Position numbers and translations under genes: made by a program. From Paenibacillus sp. LHD-117 (GTDB lineage Bacteria > Bacillota > Bacilli > Paenibacillales > Paenibacillaceae): a stretch of DNA of 64,000 bases. The stretch spans positions 1-64,000 of the forward strand of contig NZ_JAVFVT010000013.1 in assembly GCF_030929555.1 (NCBI RefSeq). Direction: 5' to 3'. Positions 16,552-24,254 of this stretch are shown one piece after another; the stretch's first letter is position 1, and each line of letters opens with the position of its first letter. Under the pieces are notes generated by a model. It was not told the origin of the DNA. It saw only the letters and a list, made by a program, of their open reading frames with translations, and searched no databases.

Positions 16552-17430
16552 TTATTTGCCGAACGCTGGCACGACCGCGCCTTTGTACGTGTCGTTGATG
16601 AACGTTTCAACTTCTGCCGATTGCAGAGCTTCAATCAGCTTCTGAACCGCCGCGTCTTCCTTATTATCCGGGCGAGTCACCAGAATGTTGACGTAAGGGG
16701 AGTCCGCGTTCTCGATGAACAGGGCGTCTTCCGTCGGATTAAGATCCGCTTCAAGCGCATAGTTCGTGTTGATCGCCGCGATGTCGACTTCGTCAAGAAC
16801 GCGCGGCAGGGTGGCCGCTTCGAGCTCGACAATTTCGAATTTGCGCGGATTTTCTTTGATGTCCCCGACCGTCACGTCAACGCCGGCGCTCGGATCCAGC
16901 TCGATCAAGCCGTGCTGCGCAAGCAGAAGAAGCGCGCGTCCGCCGTTCGAAGGGTCGTTCGGGATGGCGATTTTGGCGCCGTCCTTCAGCTCTTCGATGG
17001 CTTTAATTTTATTCGAATACACGCCGAATGGCTCTACATGAACGCCTGCTGCTTTGACCAGGTCATAACCTTTGTCCGCGTTGAATTGATCGAGGTACGG
17101 CACGTGCTGGAAGAAGTTTGCGTCCAGCTGTTTCTCGTACAATTGTACGTTCGGCTGAATATAGTCGGTGAATTCCACGACTTCCAGATTGATGCCTTGC
17201 TCCTTCAGCTTCGGAGCGACGAATTTCAGCAGCTCCGCATGCGGAACCGGCGAAGCGCCGACCTTCAGCGTTACTTCTTCGGTAGCGGGAGACGGGGATG
17301 CCTCTGCCGGCGCGTTGCCGCTACTGGCGTTGTTGCCCGAATTGTCCACTTTGCCGGCGTTGCCGCCGCAAGCCGTCAATGCAACGACAAGCGCGAGCAG
17401 CACGATCGCGAATAACGATTTGTTTTTCAT
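16552..17430 (-). CDS. metQ: Methionine-binding lipoprotein MetQ (NlpA family)
   Basis: A lipoprotein of 292 residues that binds methionine for the MetNI importer. The signal peptide ends in the lipobox ALTAC, then an Asn/Gly/Ala-rich linker, then the NlpA domain beginning VTLKVGASPVPHAELLKF, with DYIQPNVQLYEKQLDANFFQH and PNDPSNGGRALLLL motifs. A longer frame starts at 17451, but ATG 17430 has AGGAGG 8 bases upstream and begins a standard signal peptide. It is the last gene of metN-metI-metQ. Confidence 0.92.
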   Translation of the reverse strand: MKNKSLFAIVLLALVVALTACGGNAGKVDNSGNNASSGNAPAEASPSPATEEVTLKVGASPVPHAELLKFVAPKLKEQGINLEVVEFTDYIQPNVQLYEKQLDANFFQHVPYLDQFNADKGYDLVKAAGVHVEPFGVYSNKIKAIEELKDGAKIAIPNDPSNGGRALLLLAQHGLIELDPSAGVDVTVGDIKENPRKFEIVELEAATLPRVLDEVDIAAINTNYALEADLNPTEDALFIENADSPYVNILVTRPDNKEDAAVQKLIEALQSAEVETFINDTYKGAVVPAFGK

Positions 17431-17475
17431 ATGAATTCCTCCTAAGTCCACTCTCTATATTTGTGTATCTTCACT

Positions 17476-18207
17476 CTACTTCCGGCTGAAATAACGCACG
17501 AACGCGTCCCCGGCCATCTGCAGAATTTGTACCAATACAATCAAAAGGACGACCGTTACGATCATCACTTCCACCTCGAAGCGCTGGTAACCGTAGCGCA
17601 GCGCCAGGTCGCCGAGTCCCCCGCCTCCGATGACGCCCGACATGGCGGTATAGGAAACGAGCGTGACCGCCGTAATCGTAATCGCGGCGATGAGTCCCGT
17701 CCGAGATTCGCGAAGCAATACGTGGAAGACGATCATGACGCGGGATGCGCCCATGGCCGTCGCCGCTTCGATGACGCCGCGGTCCACCTCGCGCAGCGCG
17801 GATTCCACCAGACGCGCGAAGAACGGCACCGCCGCCACGACGAGAGGCGGGATCGAACCTTCGACGCCAATGGATGTTCCGACCAGCCATTTGGTGACGG
17901 GCATGATCATTATCATCAGGATGATGAATGGAACAGAACGCAAGATGTTCACGACAAGCGAAAGAATCGAATAAATCAAGCGAGCGAAAAACTTGCCCCC
18001 CAGCATTTGCTTATCTGAGGTCACGAAGAGCAAGACGCCTAGCAGCAAACCAAGTACAAATGTAAACAACAGGGAGTAGCCGAGCATATACAACGTTTCA
18101 TTCGAAGCTTTGCCGACGATCTTCCAGTCGATTTCATCGAAAAAGGCGGCGATGGTTTCCCAAAGCGTTCCAGGCTGCTTCTCGGCGGTGTTCAAAAGCG
18201 TCATCAT
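17476..18207 (-). CDS. metI: Methionine ABC transporter permease MetI
   Basis: A 243-residue permease; relatives are about 220. Five membrane segments are predicted, with the EAA-type loop EAATAMGASRVMIVFHVLL and the family segment YTAMSGVIGGGGLGDLALRYGY near the C-terminus. The N-terminus is some 20 residues longer than usual. It overlaps the end of metN (ATG within the last codons), so it is translationally coupled. Confidence 0.92.
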   Translation of the reverse strand: MMTLLNTAEKQPGTLWETIAAFFDEIDWKIVGKASNETLYMLGYSLLFTFVLGLLLGVLLFVTSDKQMLGGKFFARLIYSILSLVVNILRSVPFIILMIMIMPVTKWLVGTSIGVEGSIPPLVVAAVPFFARLVESALREVDRGVIEAATAMGASRVMIVFHVLLRESRTGLIAAITITAVTLVSYTAMSGVIGGGGLGDLALRYGYQRFEVEVMIVTVVLLIVLVQILQMAGDAFVRYFSRK

Positions 18208-19211
18208 AGCTCGCTCACCGCCAATCCGCGTTGTCCAAGCTCCGCGACGATCCGCCTCACTTCTTCGTCGGTGCCCCGAAGCTCAACGATCAGCTGACCG
18301 TATGGCACGTCCTTCATGCGGGACACCGTTCCTTGCAGAATGGCGAACGTGGCATTGGTGCCGCGAACCGTTTCGTACAGCACCGGCTCGTACGTCTGAT
18401 CGCCGCGAAAGTCGATTCGCACGACTCTGCCGGCGCCCGAGAACGAGTTCAACGCTTCGCTGCCGAGCGTATCGGACACCTCGCTCACGAATTCCCTTGT
18501 GATCGGATGCACCGGATTCAGGAATACGTCCAGCACGGTGCCGCTCTCCACGATTTGCCCGTATTCCATGACGGCAACCCGGTCGCAAATCGCCCGAATG
18601 ACGCCCATCTCGTGCGTAATGAGGAGAATCGTAATGCCCATCTTGCGATTAATGTCCCGAAGCAAGGACAAGATGCTGTCCGTCGTCTGAGGATCCAGCG
18701 CCGAGGTCGCCTCGTCGCACAGCAGAACGTCGGGATCGTTAGCAAGCGCCCGCGCGATGCCTACGCGCTGCTTCTGGCCGCCTGACAGCTGGCGCGGATA
18801 TTGATGCTGCTGGGCCGTCAAGCCGACCAGTTCGATGAGCGCGTCCACCTTTTGCCGAACGGCCTTGGCCGGCAGCTTCGATATTTTGAGCGGAAAAGCG
18901 ATATTTTCCCTCACGGTCGCGGTCGAAAGCAGGTTAAAGTGCTGAAAGATCATGCCGATCTTTTGACGCTTCTCCTGCAACGCCTTCTCGCCGAGCTTCG
19001 TCAACTTGTCTCCGCCGACGATGACCGTTCCGCTCGTCGGTCTCTCGAGTAGATTGATGCTTCGGAGCAGCGTGCTCTTGCCCGCTCCCGAACGGCCGAT
19101 GACGCCGAAGATTTCGCCTTTCTCCACTTTCAACTGAATGTTGTGCAGGGCGATAAAGGGAGCTGCATTTTTCGTTACGTATTCTTTCTTTATGTCTATC
19201 AGCTCAATCAG
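18204..19211 (-). CDS. metN: Methionine ABC transporter ATP-binding protein MetN
   Basis: A 335-residue ATPase that powers methionine uptake through MetI/MetQ. Walker [14 protein letters not shown]-loop, signature [15 protein letters not shown] and Walker [13 protein letters not shown] are intact. The C-terminal regulatory NIL domain (about 260-335, with [18 protein letters not shown]) binds methionine for feedback. The start is unclear. The frame opens with GTG at 19220, but that codon overlaps the only good Shine-Dalgarno (AGGGAG). A CTG at 19211, 8 bases after it, aligns with the usual M-I start of MetN, so a non-AUG start is suspected. No S-box or T-box leader is visible upstream. Confidence 0.9.
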   Translation of the reverse strand: MIELIDIKKEYVTKNAAPFIALHNIQLKVEKGEIFGVIGRSGAGKSTLLRSINLLERPTSGTVIVGGDKLTKLGEKALQEKRQKIGMIFQHFNLLSTATVRENIAFPLKISKLPAKAVRQKVDALIELVGLTAQQHQYPRQLSGGQKQRVGIARALANDPDVLLCDEATSALDPQTTDSILSLLRDINRKMGITILLITHEMGVIRAICDRVAVMEYGQIVESGTVLDVFLNPVHPITREFVSEVSDTLGSEALNSFSGAGRVVRIDFRGDQTYEPVLYETVRGTNATFAILQGTVSRMKDVPYGQLIVELRGTDEEVRRIVAELGQRGLAVSEL

Positions 19212-19570
19212 CAGAAACACTCCCTTGCAAGTAAGTTCGTATAATTCATACTAAACTTATTGGATTAGTATATTATAGATGTATTTGAATGACAATAGAA
19301 TTTTCATTTCTATTTTTTGAATCCACAAGAGGGATTATGTGGGCACGCCAAAAAAATGCGCGCTCCGTCCAAAGCATCTGACTATTATATCTTCAATGGG
19401 AAACAAATCAAGAAACATTTTTTGGAAGTCGTGCAAGCTGTCAGCGAAAACTTAACGAAAACCGGAGGGGAGCGTCTTCATCGGAGCTTCCAACCTGCCC
19501 GCTCCTTCGGAAGTGTGGTACAATAGCGGAACAAATGTTCTAACAGAGGGATCGGGCGTTAACGGAATAG
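19212..19570. promoter_or_regulatory. Divergent promoter region of metN and the helicase gene
   Basis: About 360 AT-rich bases. An inverted repeat ATACTAA (19248-19254) and TTAGTAT (19265-19271), with a 10-base spacer containing TTATTGGA, lies just upstream of metN. It overlaps probable promoter elements and could be an operator; its TTGGATTA core recalls CymR-type sites, but this is speculative. No SAM riboswitch signature is present. Short frames here have no ribosome site. Confidence 0.4.
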
Positions 19571-19591
19571 ATGAGCGGGGAGCGGCGACGA

Positions 19592-22072
19592 ATGGACGAA
19601 ACGAAGCGGCGGACGGCAGGGCAGAAGGAGTCCGCGCGGTACGAAGCGGAACAGCGAGAAGCTGCGAATCAGACGGCTGAGCAATGGGAGCCCGAACAGC
19701 CCTACACGGTAGCTCTGCCGGTTAGGCAGCTGGTGGAATACGTGTTTCTGAGCGGCAGCATCGATACGCGGCTGCAATCTATGGACGCGCTGCAAGAGGG
19801 GACGAAGGCGCATCAGCGGGTGCAGGAGACGTACGGCGAGCAGGATCGGAAGGAAGTGTACCTGAGCGCAGAGATCGCGAGCGACGGACTGCGCTTCGTC
19901 GTCGACGGGCGATGCGACGGGCTGCTCGCGACCGAGCCGGTGCCGACGATCGACGAAATCAAGTCGACGCGCGCGGATCTCGGCAGCTTGGAGGACAAGC
20001 CCGTCCATTGGGCGCAGGCTTTGTTTTATGCCTACATGTATGCGGGCCAGGAGGGCCTTCCGGCCATGGGCATCCAATTGACCTACGTGCACAAGGATAC
20101 GGGAGAAACGCGGCGGTTCTACCGCGAGGCGAGCTTCGCCGAGCTGGAAGAGCAGATCATGCATATCGTCCGCCAATACGCTCCCTATGCCAAGCAGCGC
20201 CAGCGGCACGAGCAGAAGCGGGATGCGAGCATCGCGGCGCTCGCGTTCCCCTTCGACAATTACCGGGCGGGCCAGCGGAAGCTGGCCGGCGCCGTGTACA
20301 AGACGATCGAGGAGGGCGTCTCCCTCTATGCGAAAGCGCCGACCGGCATCGGGAAGACGATCTCGACGACCTATCCTGCAATCAAGGCGATGGGAAGTGG
20401 GCTGCTGAAGCGGCTTTATTATTTGACCGCGCGGACGACGACGCGAGCGGCCGCGGAGGATGCGCTGAAGCATATGCAGAACCGGGGGCTGCACGTCCAT
20501 TCCGTCACGATTACGGCGAAGGAAAAGATCTGCTTCCAGGACGAGGTTCGCTGCGACAAGGACCACTGCCCGTACGCCGATGGCTACTATGACCGGATTA
20601 ACGGGGCAATTCTCGACATGCTGGAGAACGAGACGATTATGTCGCGCTCAACGATCGAGCATTATGCCCGGAAACACACCGTCTGCCCGTTCGAAATGTC
20701 GTTGGACGCGGCCTACGCATCCGACGCGGTCATTTGTGATTACAACTACGTATTCGACCCGCGCATTTCATTCAAGCGGCAGTACGCGGAGGGCAAGAAG
20801 GCGACGGCGCTGCTCGTCGACGAAGCGCATAACCTCGTCGACCGGGCGCGGGACATGTTCTCGGCGGAGCTGACGAGATGGCCGTTCCAGACGCTGCAGC
20901 GCGAGCAGAAGAACGGGAACCGGGGCGTCTATGAGGCATCGAAGGCGATTAACGACTATTTCGTCGCGCTGCGCAAGACGATCGAGGACAACAAGGATCG
21001 GCCCATTGTCGCAGACACGCTGCCGGACGAGCTTGTTAAGCTCGCGGAGCGGTTCGCCCAGGCGGCGGAGAAGCTGCTGGACGGATACGGCGGAGCAGGC
21101 GGGTTCGGCGGCAATGCCGCTTCCGCTTCCGGCGATGGCGCGAGCGTCCCCGCTTCGTCAGAAGGAGGCGGCGACAATACGCTTCTCGACGCGTATTTCG
21201 CCGTACAGCAATTCCTGCGCACGGCGAAGCTGTACGACGAGCGGTTCGCGACCTTTGCCGAGATTACGCGGCTCGACATGCGGGTGAAGCTGTTCTGCAT
21301 GGACCCGTCCGAGCTGCTGAAGGAATCGGGCAAGGGGTACCGGTCGCATGTGTATTTCTCCGCGACGCTGACGCCGGTGCGCTATTACATGGACATGCTG
21401 GGCGCTTCCGATAAGGACTACACGCTGGCGCTGCCCTCGCCTTTCGCGAGCGAGAGGCTTCGGGTCGGCATCCATCCGATTTCGACGAGATACCAGGACC
21501 GCAACGCCTCCTATCAGCCCATCGCGCAATTAATCGCGGACACGGTCGGCAAACGAAAGGGCAATTATTTTGTTTTTTTTCCGTCGTATGCCTACATGAA
21601 GGACGTATACGACGCATATATAAAGCAAGAGGGCGCAAGCATGGACATCGAGATCAAGCTGCAGCGCACGGACATGAGCGAAGAGGAGCGCGATGCGTTT
21701 CTTGCGGACTTTAAGCCGGGGAATAACCGGACGCTTGTCGGATTCGCCGTGCTTGGCGGCGTCTTCTCCGAAGGGGTCGACCTGCCGGGAGACCGGTTGA
21801 TCGGAGTCATCGTCGTCGGCGTAGGGTTGCCGCAGCTCGGACTGGAGCGCAATTTGCTCAGAGACTTCTTCCAGCGCGAGGGGAAAAACGGCTACGATTA
21901 TGCGTACGTCATCCCCGGCATGAACAAGGTGCTGCAAGCGGGCGGCCGCCTCATCCGGACGGAGACGGACAGCGGAATCATTACCCTCGTGGACGATCGT
22001 TACCGGCAGCCGGGCTACCGCAGATTGCTGCCGGAGGAGTGGCTTGCGAGCCTGGAGGTAAAAAACGGTTAA
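19592..22072 (+). CDS. XPD/Rad3-like (DinG-type) Fe-S DNA helicase with nuclease-like N-terminal domain
   Basis: A large ATP-dependent DNA helicase of about 826 residues. The N-terminal 200 residues resemble a PD-(D/E)xK (Cas4/RecB-like) nuclease, with VVDGRCDG (about 103-110) and DEIKS (about 121-125) supplying Asp and Glu-x-Lys. The helicase core has Walker A APTGIGKT (about 250), four Cys for an iron-sulfur cluster (KICFQDEVRCDKDHCPY and HTVCPF, about 311-363), the DEAH box VDEAHN (about 410), and C-terminal motifs YFSATLTPV and GRLIRTETD. ATG 19592 is preferred to ATG 19571, since GGGGAG lies 9 bases before it. A Gly/Ala/Ser-rich insert (about 500-530) is unusual. A role in DNA repair is inferred from family. 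Confidence 0.85.
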   Translation: MDETKRRTAGQKESARYEAEQREAANQTAEQWEPEQPYTVALPVRQLVEYVFLSGSIDTRLQSMDALQEGTKAHQRVQETYGEQDRKEVYLSAEIASDGLRFVVDGRCDGLLATEPVPTIDEIKSTRADLGSLEDKPVHWAQALFYAYMYAGQEGLPAMGIQLTYVHKDTGETRRFYREASFAELEEQIMHIVRQYAPYAKQRQRHEQKRDASIAALAFPFDNYRAGQRKLAGAVYKTIEEGVSLYAKAPTGIGKTISTTYPAIKAMGSGLLKRLYYLTARTTTRAAAEDALKHMQNRGLHVHSVTITAKEKICFQDEVRCDKDHCPYADGYYDRINGAILDMLENETIMSRSTIEHYARKHTVCPFEMSLDAAYASDAVICDYNYVFDPRISFKRQYAEGKKATALLVDEAHNLVDRARDMFSAELTRWPFQTLQREQKNGNRGVYEASKAINDYFVALRKTIEDNKDRPIVADTLPDELVKLAERFAQAAEKLLDGYGGAGGFGGNAASASGDGASVPASSEGGGDNTLLDAYFAVQQFLRTAKLYDERFATFAEITRLDMRVKLFCMDPSELLKESGKGYRSHVYFSATLTPVRYYMDMLGASDKDYTLALPSPFASERLRVGIHPISTRYQDRNASYQPIAQLIADTVGKRKGNYFVFFPSYAYMKDVYDAYIKQEGASMDIEIKLQRTDMSEEERDAFLADFKPGNNRTLVGFAVLGGVFSEGVDLPGDRLIGVIVVGVGLPQLGLERNLLRDFFQREGKNGYDYAYVIPGMNKVLQAGGRLIRTETDSGIITLVDDRYRQPGYRRLLPEEWLASLEVKNG

Positions 22073-22086
22073 AGCGAACATTACCG

Positions 22087-22116
22087 TTGACAGCCATTTG
22101 TACCCGGTGGTAAAGT
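22087..22116 (+). promoter_or_regulatory. Promoter of the bmrCD leader transcript
   Basis: TTGACA (22087-22092) is a perfect -35 box. TAAAGT (22111-22116) follows at 18 bp as a weaker -10. Transcription would start near 22123, some 350 bases before the first transporter gene. Confidence 0.55.
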
Positions 22117-22146
22117 GACAAAGTAGATTGGAAAAAAACGAGAGGA

Positions 22147-22305
22147 GGATTACGTATCTATGGATAACAATGGCCGCATGATTGCATTCCTTAACGGGCA
22201 TCAACACAACCACAGAAACGTAATCCATTCGCGCTCGCTTTGATACATAGGGTGTACCCCTTGATCGAAGGCGCATGGTTACGTAGCCGTAACCATGCGC
22301 CTTCG
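22147..22305 (+). promoter_or_regulatory. Alternative RNA pairings in the bmrCD leader
   Basis: GGATTACGT (22147-22155, next to the leader ribosome site) can pair with ACGTAATCC (22218-22226) inside the leader ORF. The second segment can also pair with GGTTACGT (22277-22284). That stretch is part of a perfect 18-bp hairpin, 22266-22283 with 22288-22305, loop TAGC. The left arm GCGCATGG (22271-22278) also matches a second CCATGCGC at 22352-22359 next to the terminator. These mutually exclusive pairings are what a ribosome-position-dependent switch would need. Confidence 0.6.
22160..22243 (+). CDS. 27-residue leader peptide upstream of the bmrCD-type exporter
   Basis: A short frame starts at ATG 22160, with GAGGAGG 12 bases upstream, and stops at TGA 22241-22243. 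The peptide is polar and rich in His, Asn and Arg (GHQHNHRNVIHSRSL at its end). No function as a protein is expected. Its value is in being translated: sequence around its start (22147-22155) is complementary to a segment within its own 3' part (22218-22226), and structured RNA follows. In B. subtilis the bmrB leader ORF before bmrCD senses ribosome-slowing antibiotics by transcription attenuation. This frame is shorter than BmrB and not visibly similar, but sits in the same position. Confidence 0.6.
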   Translation: MDNNGRMIAFLNGHQHNHRNVIHSRSL

Positions 22306-22363
22306 CTGCGTCATTCGGAGATTTGCGGTTCCGCCCGGGCGGACCGCTCTCCCATGCGCGAGG

Positions 22364-22398
22364 AAGCATGTCGCTTACGGCGGCATGCTTTTTTATTT
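22364..22398 (+). terminator. Leader terminator (attenuator) before bmrC
   Basis: AAGCATGTCGC (22364-22374) pairs with GGCGGCATGCTT (22379-22390 region; one G-U pair), with a loop of about 5 bases, followed by TTTTTTATTT. It sits about 76 bases upstream of the transporter start, inside the transcript, so it can only act as an attenuator. The left arm could instead pair with CATGC at 22353-22357. Confidence 0.75.
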
Positions 22399-22473
22399 CC
22401 TTAATAGAGTCCAACTGCTGATGCTAGTGAGAATGGCACGCATTGGATTCGAATGGAAGGTGTGGAACGAAGA

Positions 22474-24219
22474 ATGTTCAGCGTATTGACGAAATTAGGC
22501 TGGTTTTTCAAACTCAGCTGGCAACGTTACGCGGTAGCCATTACGCTGCTCGTGTTAACCGGCATTATCGACATTATCCCGCCGTGGCTGCTCGGCTACC
22601 TGGTGGACGGCATCAATCAGAGCACGCTCGGAACGGCGGAGTTTAACCGAATCATGTACTTGTGGATCGCACTGACGGTGGTCGGCTATCTGATCACGTA
22701 CGTGTGGCATTACAAATTGTTCGGCGGAGCCTTCGTGCTGGAACGGTTATTGCGATCGAGCCTGATGGGGCACTTTCTGAAAATGACGCCAAAGTTCTAC
22801 GAGCGCAACCGGACGGGCGACTTGATGGCCAGAGCGACGAACGATCTCGGCGCTGTGTCGACGACGGCGGGCTTCGGCATTCTAACGCTCGTCGACTCCA
22901 CGTTATTCATGATCACGATCCTCATCGTGATGGCCGTGGGCATCAGCTTCAAGCTGACGCTGGCGGCGCTTCTGCCGCTGCCGCTCATGGCGATCGCGAT
23001 GTCCTACTACGGCAAGAAAATCCATGAACGCTTCATGGACGCGCAGGACTCGTTCGGCGAGCTGAACGACAGCGTGCTGGAATCGGTGTCCGGCGTTCGC
23101 GTCATCCGCGCCTTCGTGCAGGAGGAAGCGAGCCAGGGGCGGTTCGAGGCCAAGACGAACGAAGTGCTGGGCAAAAATATCGCCGTCGCCCGCATCGACG
23201 CGCTCTTCGAGCCGACGATGAAAATGCTCGTCGGAACGAGCTATCTAATCGGCCTATGCTACGGCGGCTACTTGGTTTTCCATAACGAAATTACGCTCGG
23301 CGAGCTGGTTTCATTTAATATTTTCCTCGGGATGCTGATCTGGCCGATGTTCGCCATCGGCGAGCTGATCAACATCATGCAGCGCGGCAACGCCTCGCTC
23401 GACCGGGTGAACGAGACGCTCGGCTACAAGCCGGACGTGAAAGACGCGGAGGCGCCTGCAGCGGTGAACGAACCGACGACGATCGAATTCGACCGCGTCA
23501 CGTTCAAGTATCCGTCATCCGAAACGGATAACCTGAAGGACGTGACGCTGAAGCTTCGCCAAGGTCAGACGCTCGGCATCGTCGGGCGTACGGGCAGCGG
23601 CAAGACGACGCTGCTGAAGCAGCTGCTTCGCGAGTATCCGATCGGCAAGGGCGCCATCCGGTTATCCGGCAAGCCGCTGGAGGGACTCGCGATCGACAAG
23701 GTGCTCGGCTGGATCGGGTATGTGCCGCAGCAGCCGATCCTCTTCTCGAAGACGATTCGCCAGAACATCTTCTTCGGCCGCTCCGGCGCGACGGAAGGGG
23801 ATCTCCAGCGCGCGCTGGAACGCGCGTCGTTCGCGAAGGATATCGCCTTCCTGCCTGACGGACTCGACACGATGGTCGGCGAGAAGGGCGTGGCGCTCTC
23901 CGGCGGCCAGAAGCAGCGGGTTAGCATCGCGCGGGCTTTGATCGCCGATCCGGAAATCTTGATGCTCGACGACGCATTGTCGGCGGTCGACGCGAAGACG
24001 GAAGCCGAGATCATCGACGGCATCCGAACGGAACGCGCGGGCAAGACGACGCTGATTACGACGCACCGGCTCTCGGCGGTGCAGCATGCGGACTGGATTA
24101 TCGTCATGGACGAAGGCCGGATCGTGGAAGAAGGCACGCACGAGACGCTGCTTGCGCGCGGCGGCTGGTACCGGGAGCAATACGACAGACAGCAGCTGGA
24201 AGCGACGATCGAGAACTAA
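22474..24219 (+). CDS. bmrC: Multidrug ABC exporter subunit, BmrC/YheI type
   Basis: One half of a heterodimeric multidrug exporter: an N-terminal six-helix membrane domain (about 1-310) and a C-terminal ATPase. Walker A GRTGSGKTTLLKQ (about 370) and signature [15 protein letters not shown] are canonical. Walker B ends in LMLDDALSAVD, with Asp where the catalytic Glu should be, the usual mark of the degenerate-site subunit. Length (581 residues) matches BmrC. ATG 22474 (MFSVLTKLGWFF) is chosen over ATG 22453 because AAGGTG precedes it and relatives start with that sequence. It lies behind a leader ORF and attenuator and before bmrD. Confidence 0.88.
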   Translation: MFSVLTKLGWFFKLSWQRYAVAITLLVLTGIIDIIPPWLLGYLVDGINQSTLGTAEFNRIMYLWIALTVVGYLITYVWHYKLFGGAFVLERLLRSSLMGHFLKMTPKFYERNRTGDLMARATNDLGAVSTTAGFGILTLVDSTLFMITILIVMAVGISFKLTLAALLPLPLMAIAMSYYGKKIHERFMDAQDSFGELNDSVLESVSGVRVIRAFVQEEASQGRFEAKTNEVLGKNIAVARIDALFEPTMKMLVGTSYLIGLCYGGYLVFHNEITLGELVSFNIFLGMLIWPMFAIGELINIMQRGNASLDRVNETLGYKPDVKDAEAPAAVNEPTTIEFDRVTFKYPSSETDNLKDVTLKLRQGQTLGIVGRTGSGKTTLLKQLLREYPIGKGAIRLSGKPLEGLAIDKVLGWIGYVPQQPILFSKTIRQNIFFGRSGATEGDLQRALERASFAKDIAFLPDGLDTMVGEKGVALSGGQKQRVSIARALIADPEILMLDDALSAVDAKTEAEIIDGIRTERAGKTTLITTHRLSAVQHADWIIVMDEGRIVEEGTHETLLARGGWYREQYDRQQLEATIEN

Positions 24220-24254
24220 ACATTATTTCAGAGAGATAGGAGGCGTGAAGAACA

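Noticed and set aside
19212..19591. SAM (S-box) or T-box leader before metN
   Set aside because: No S-box core or T-box GGGTGGNACCGCG sequence is present and metN starts close to its promoter.
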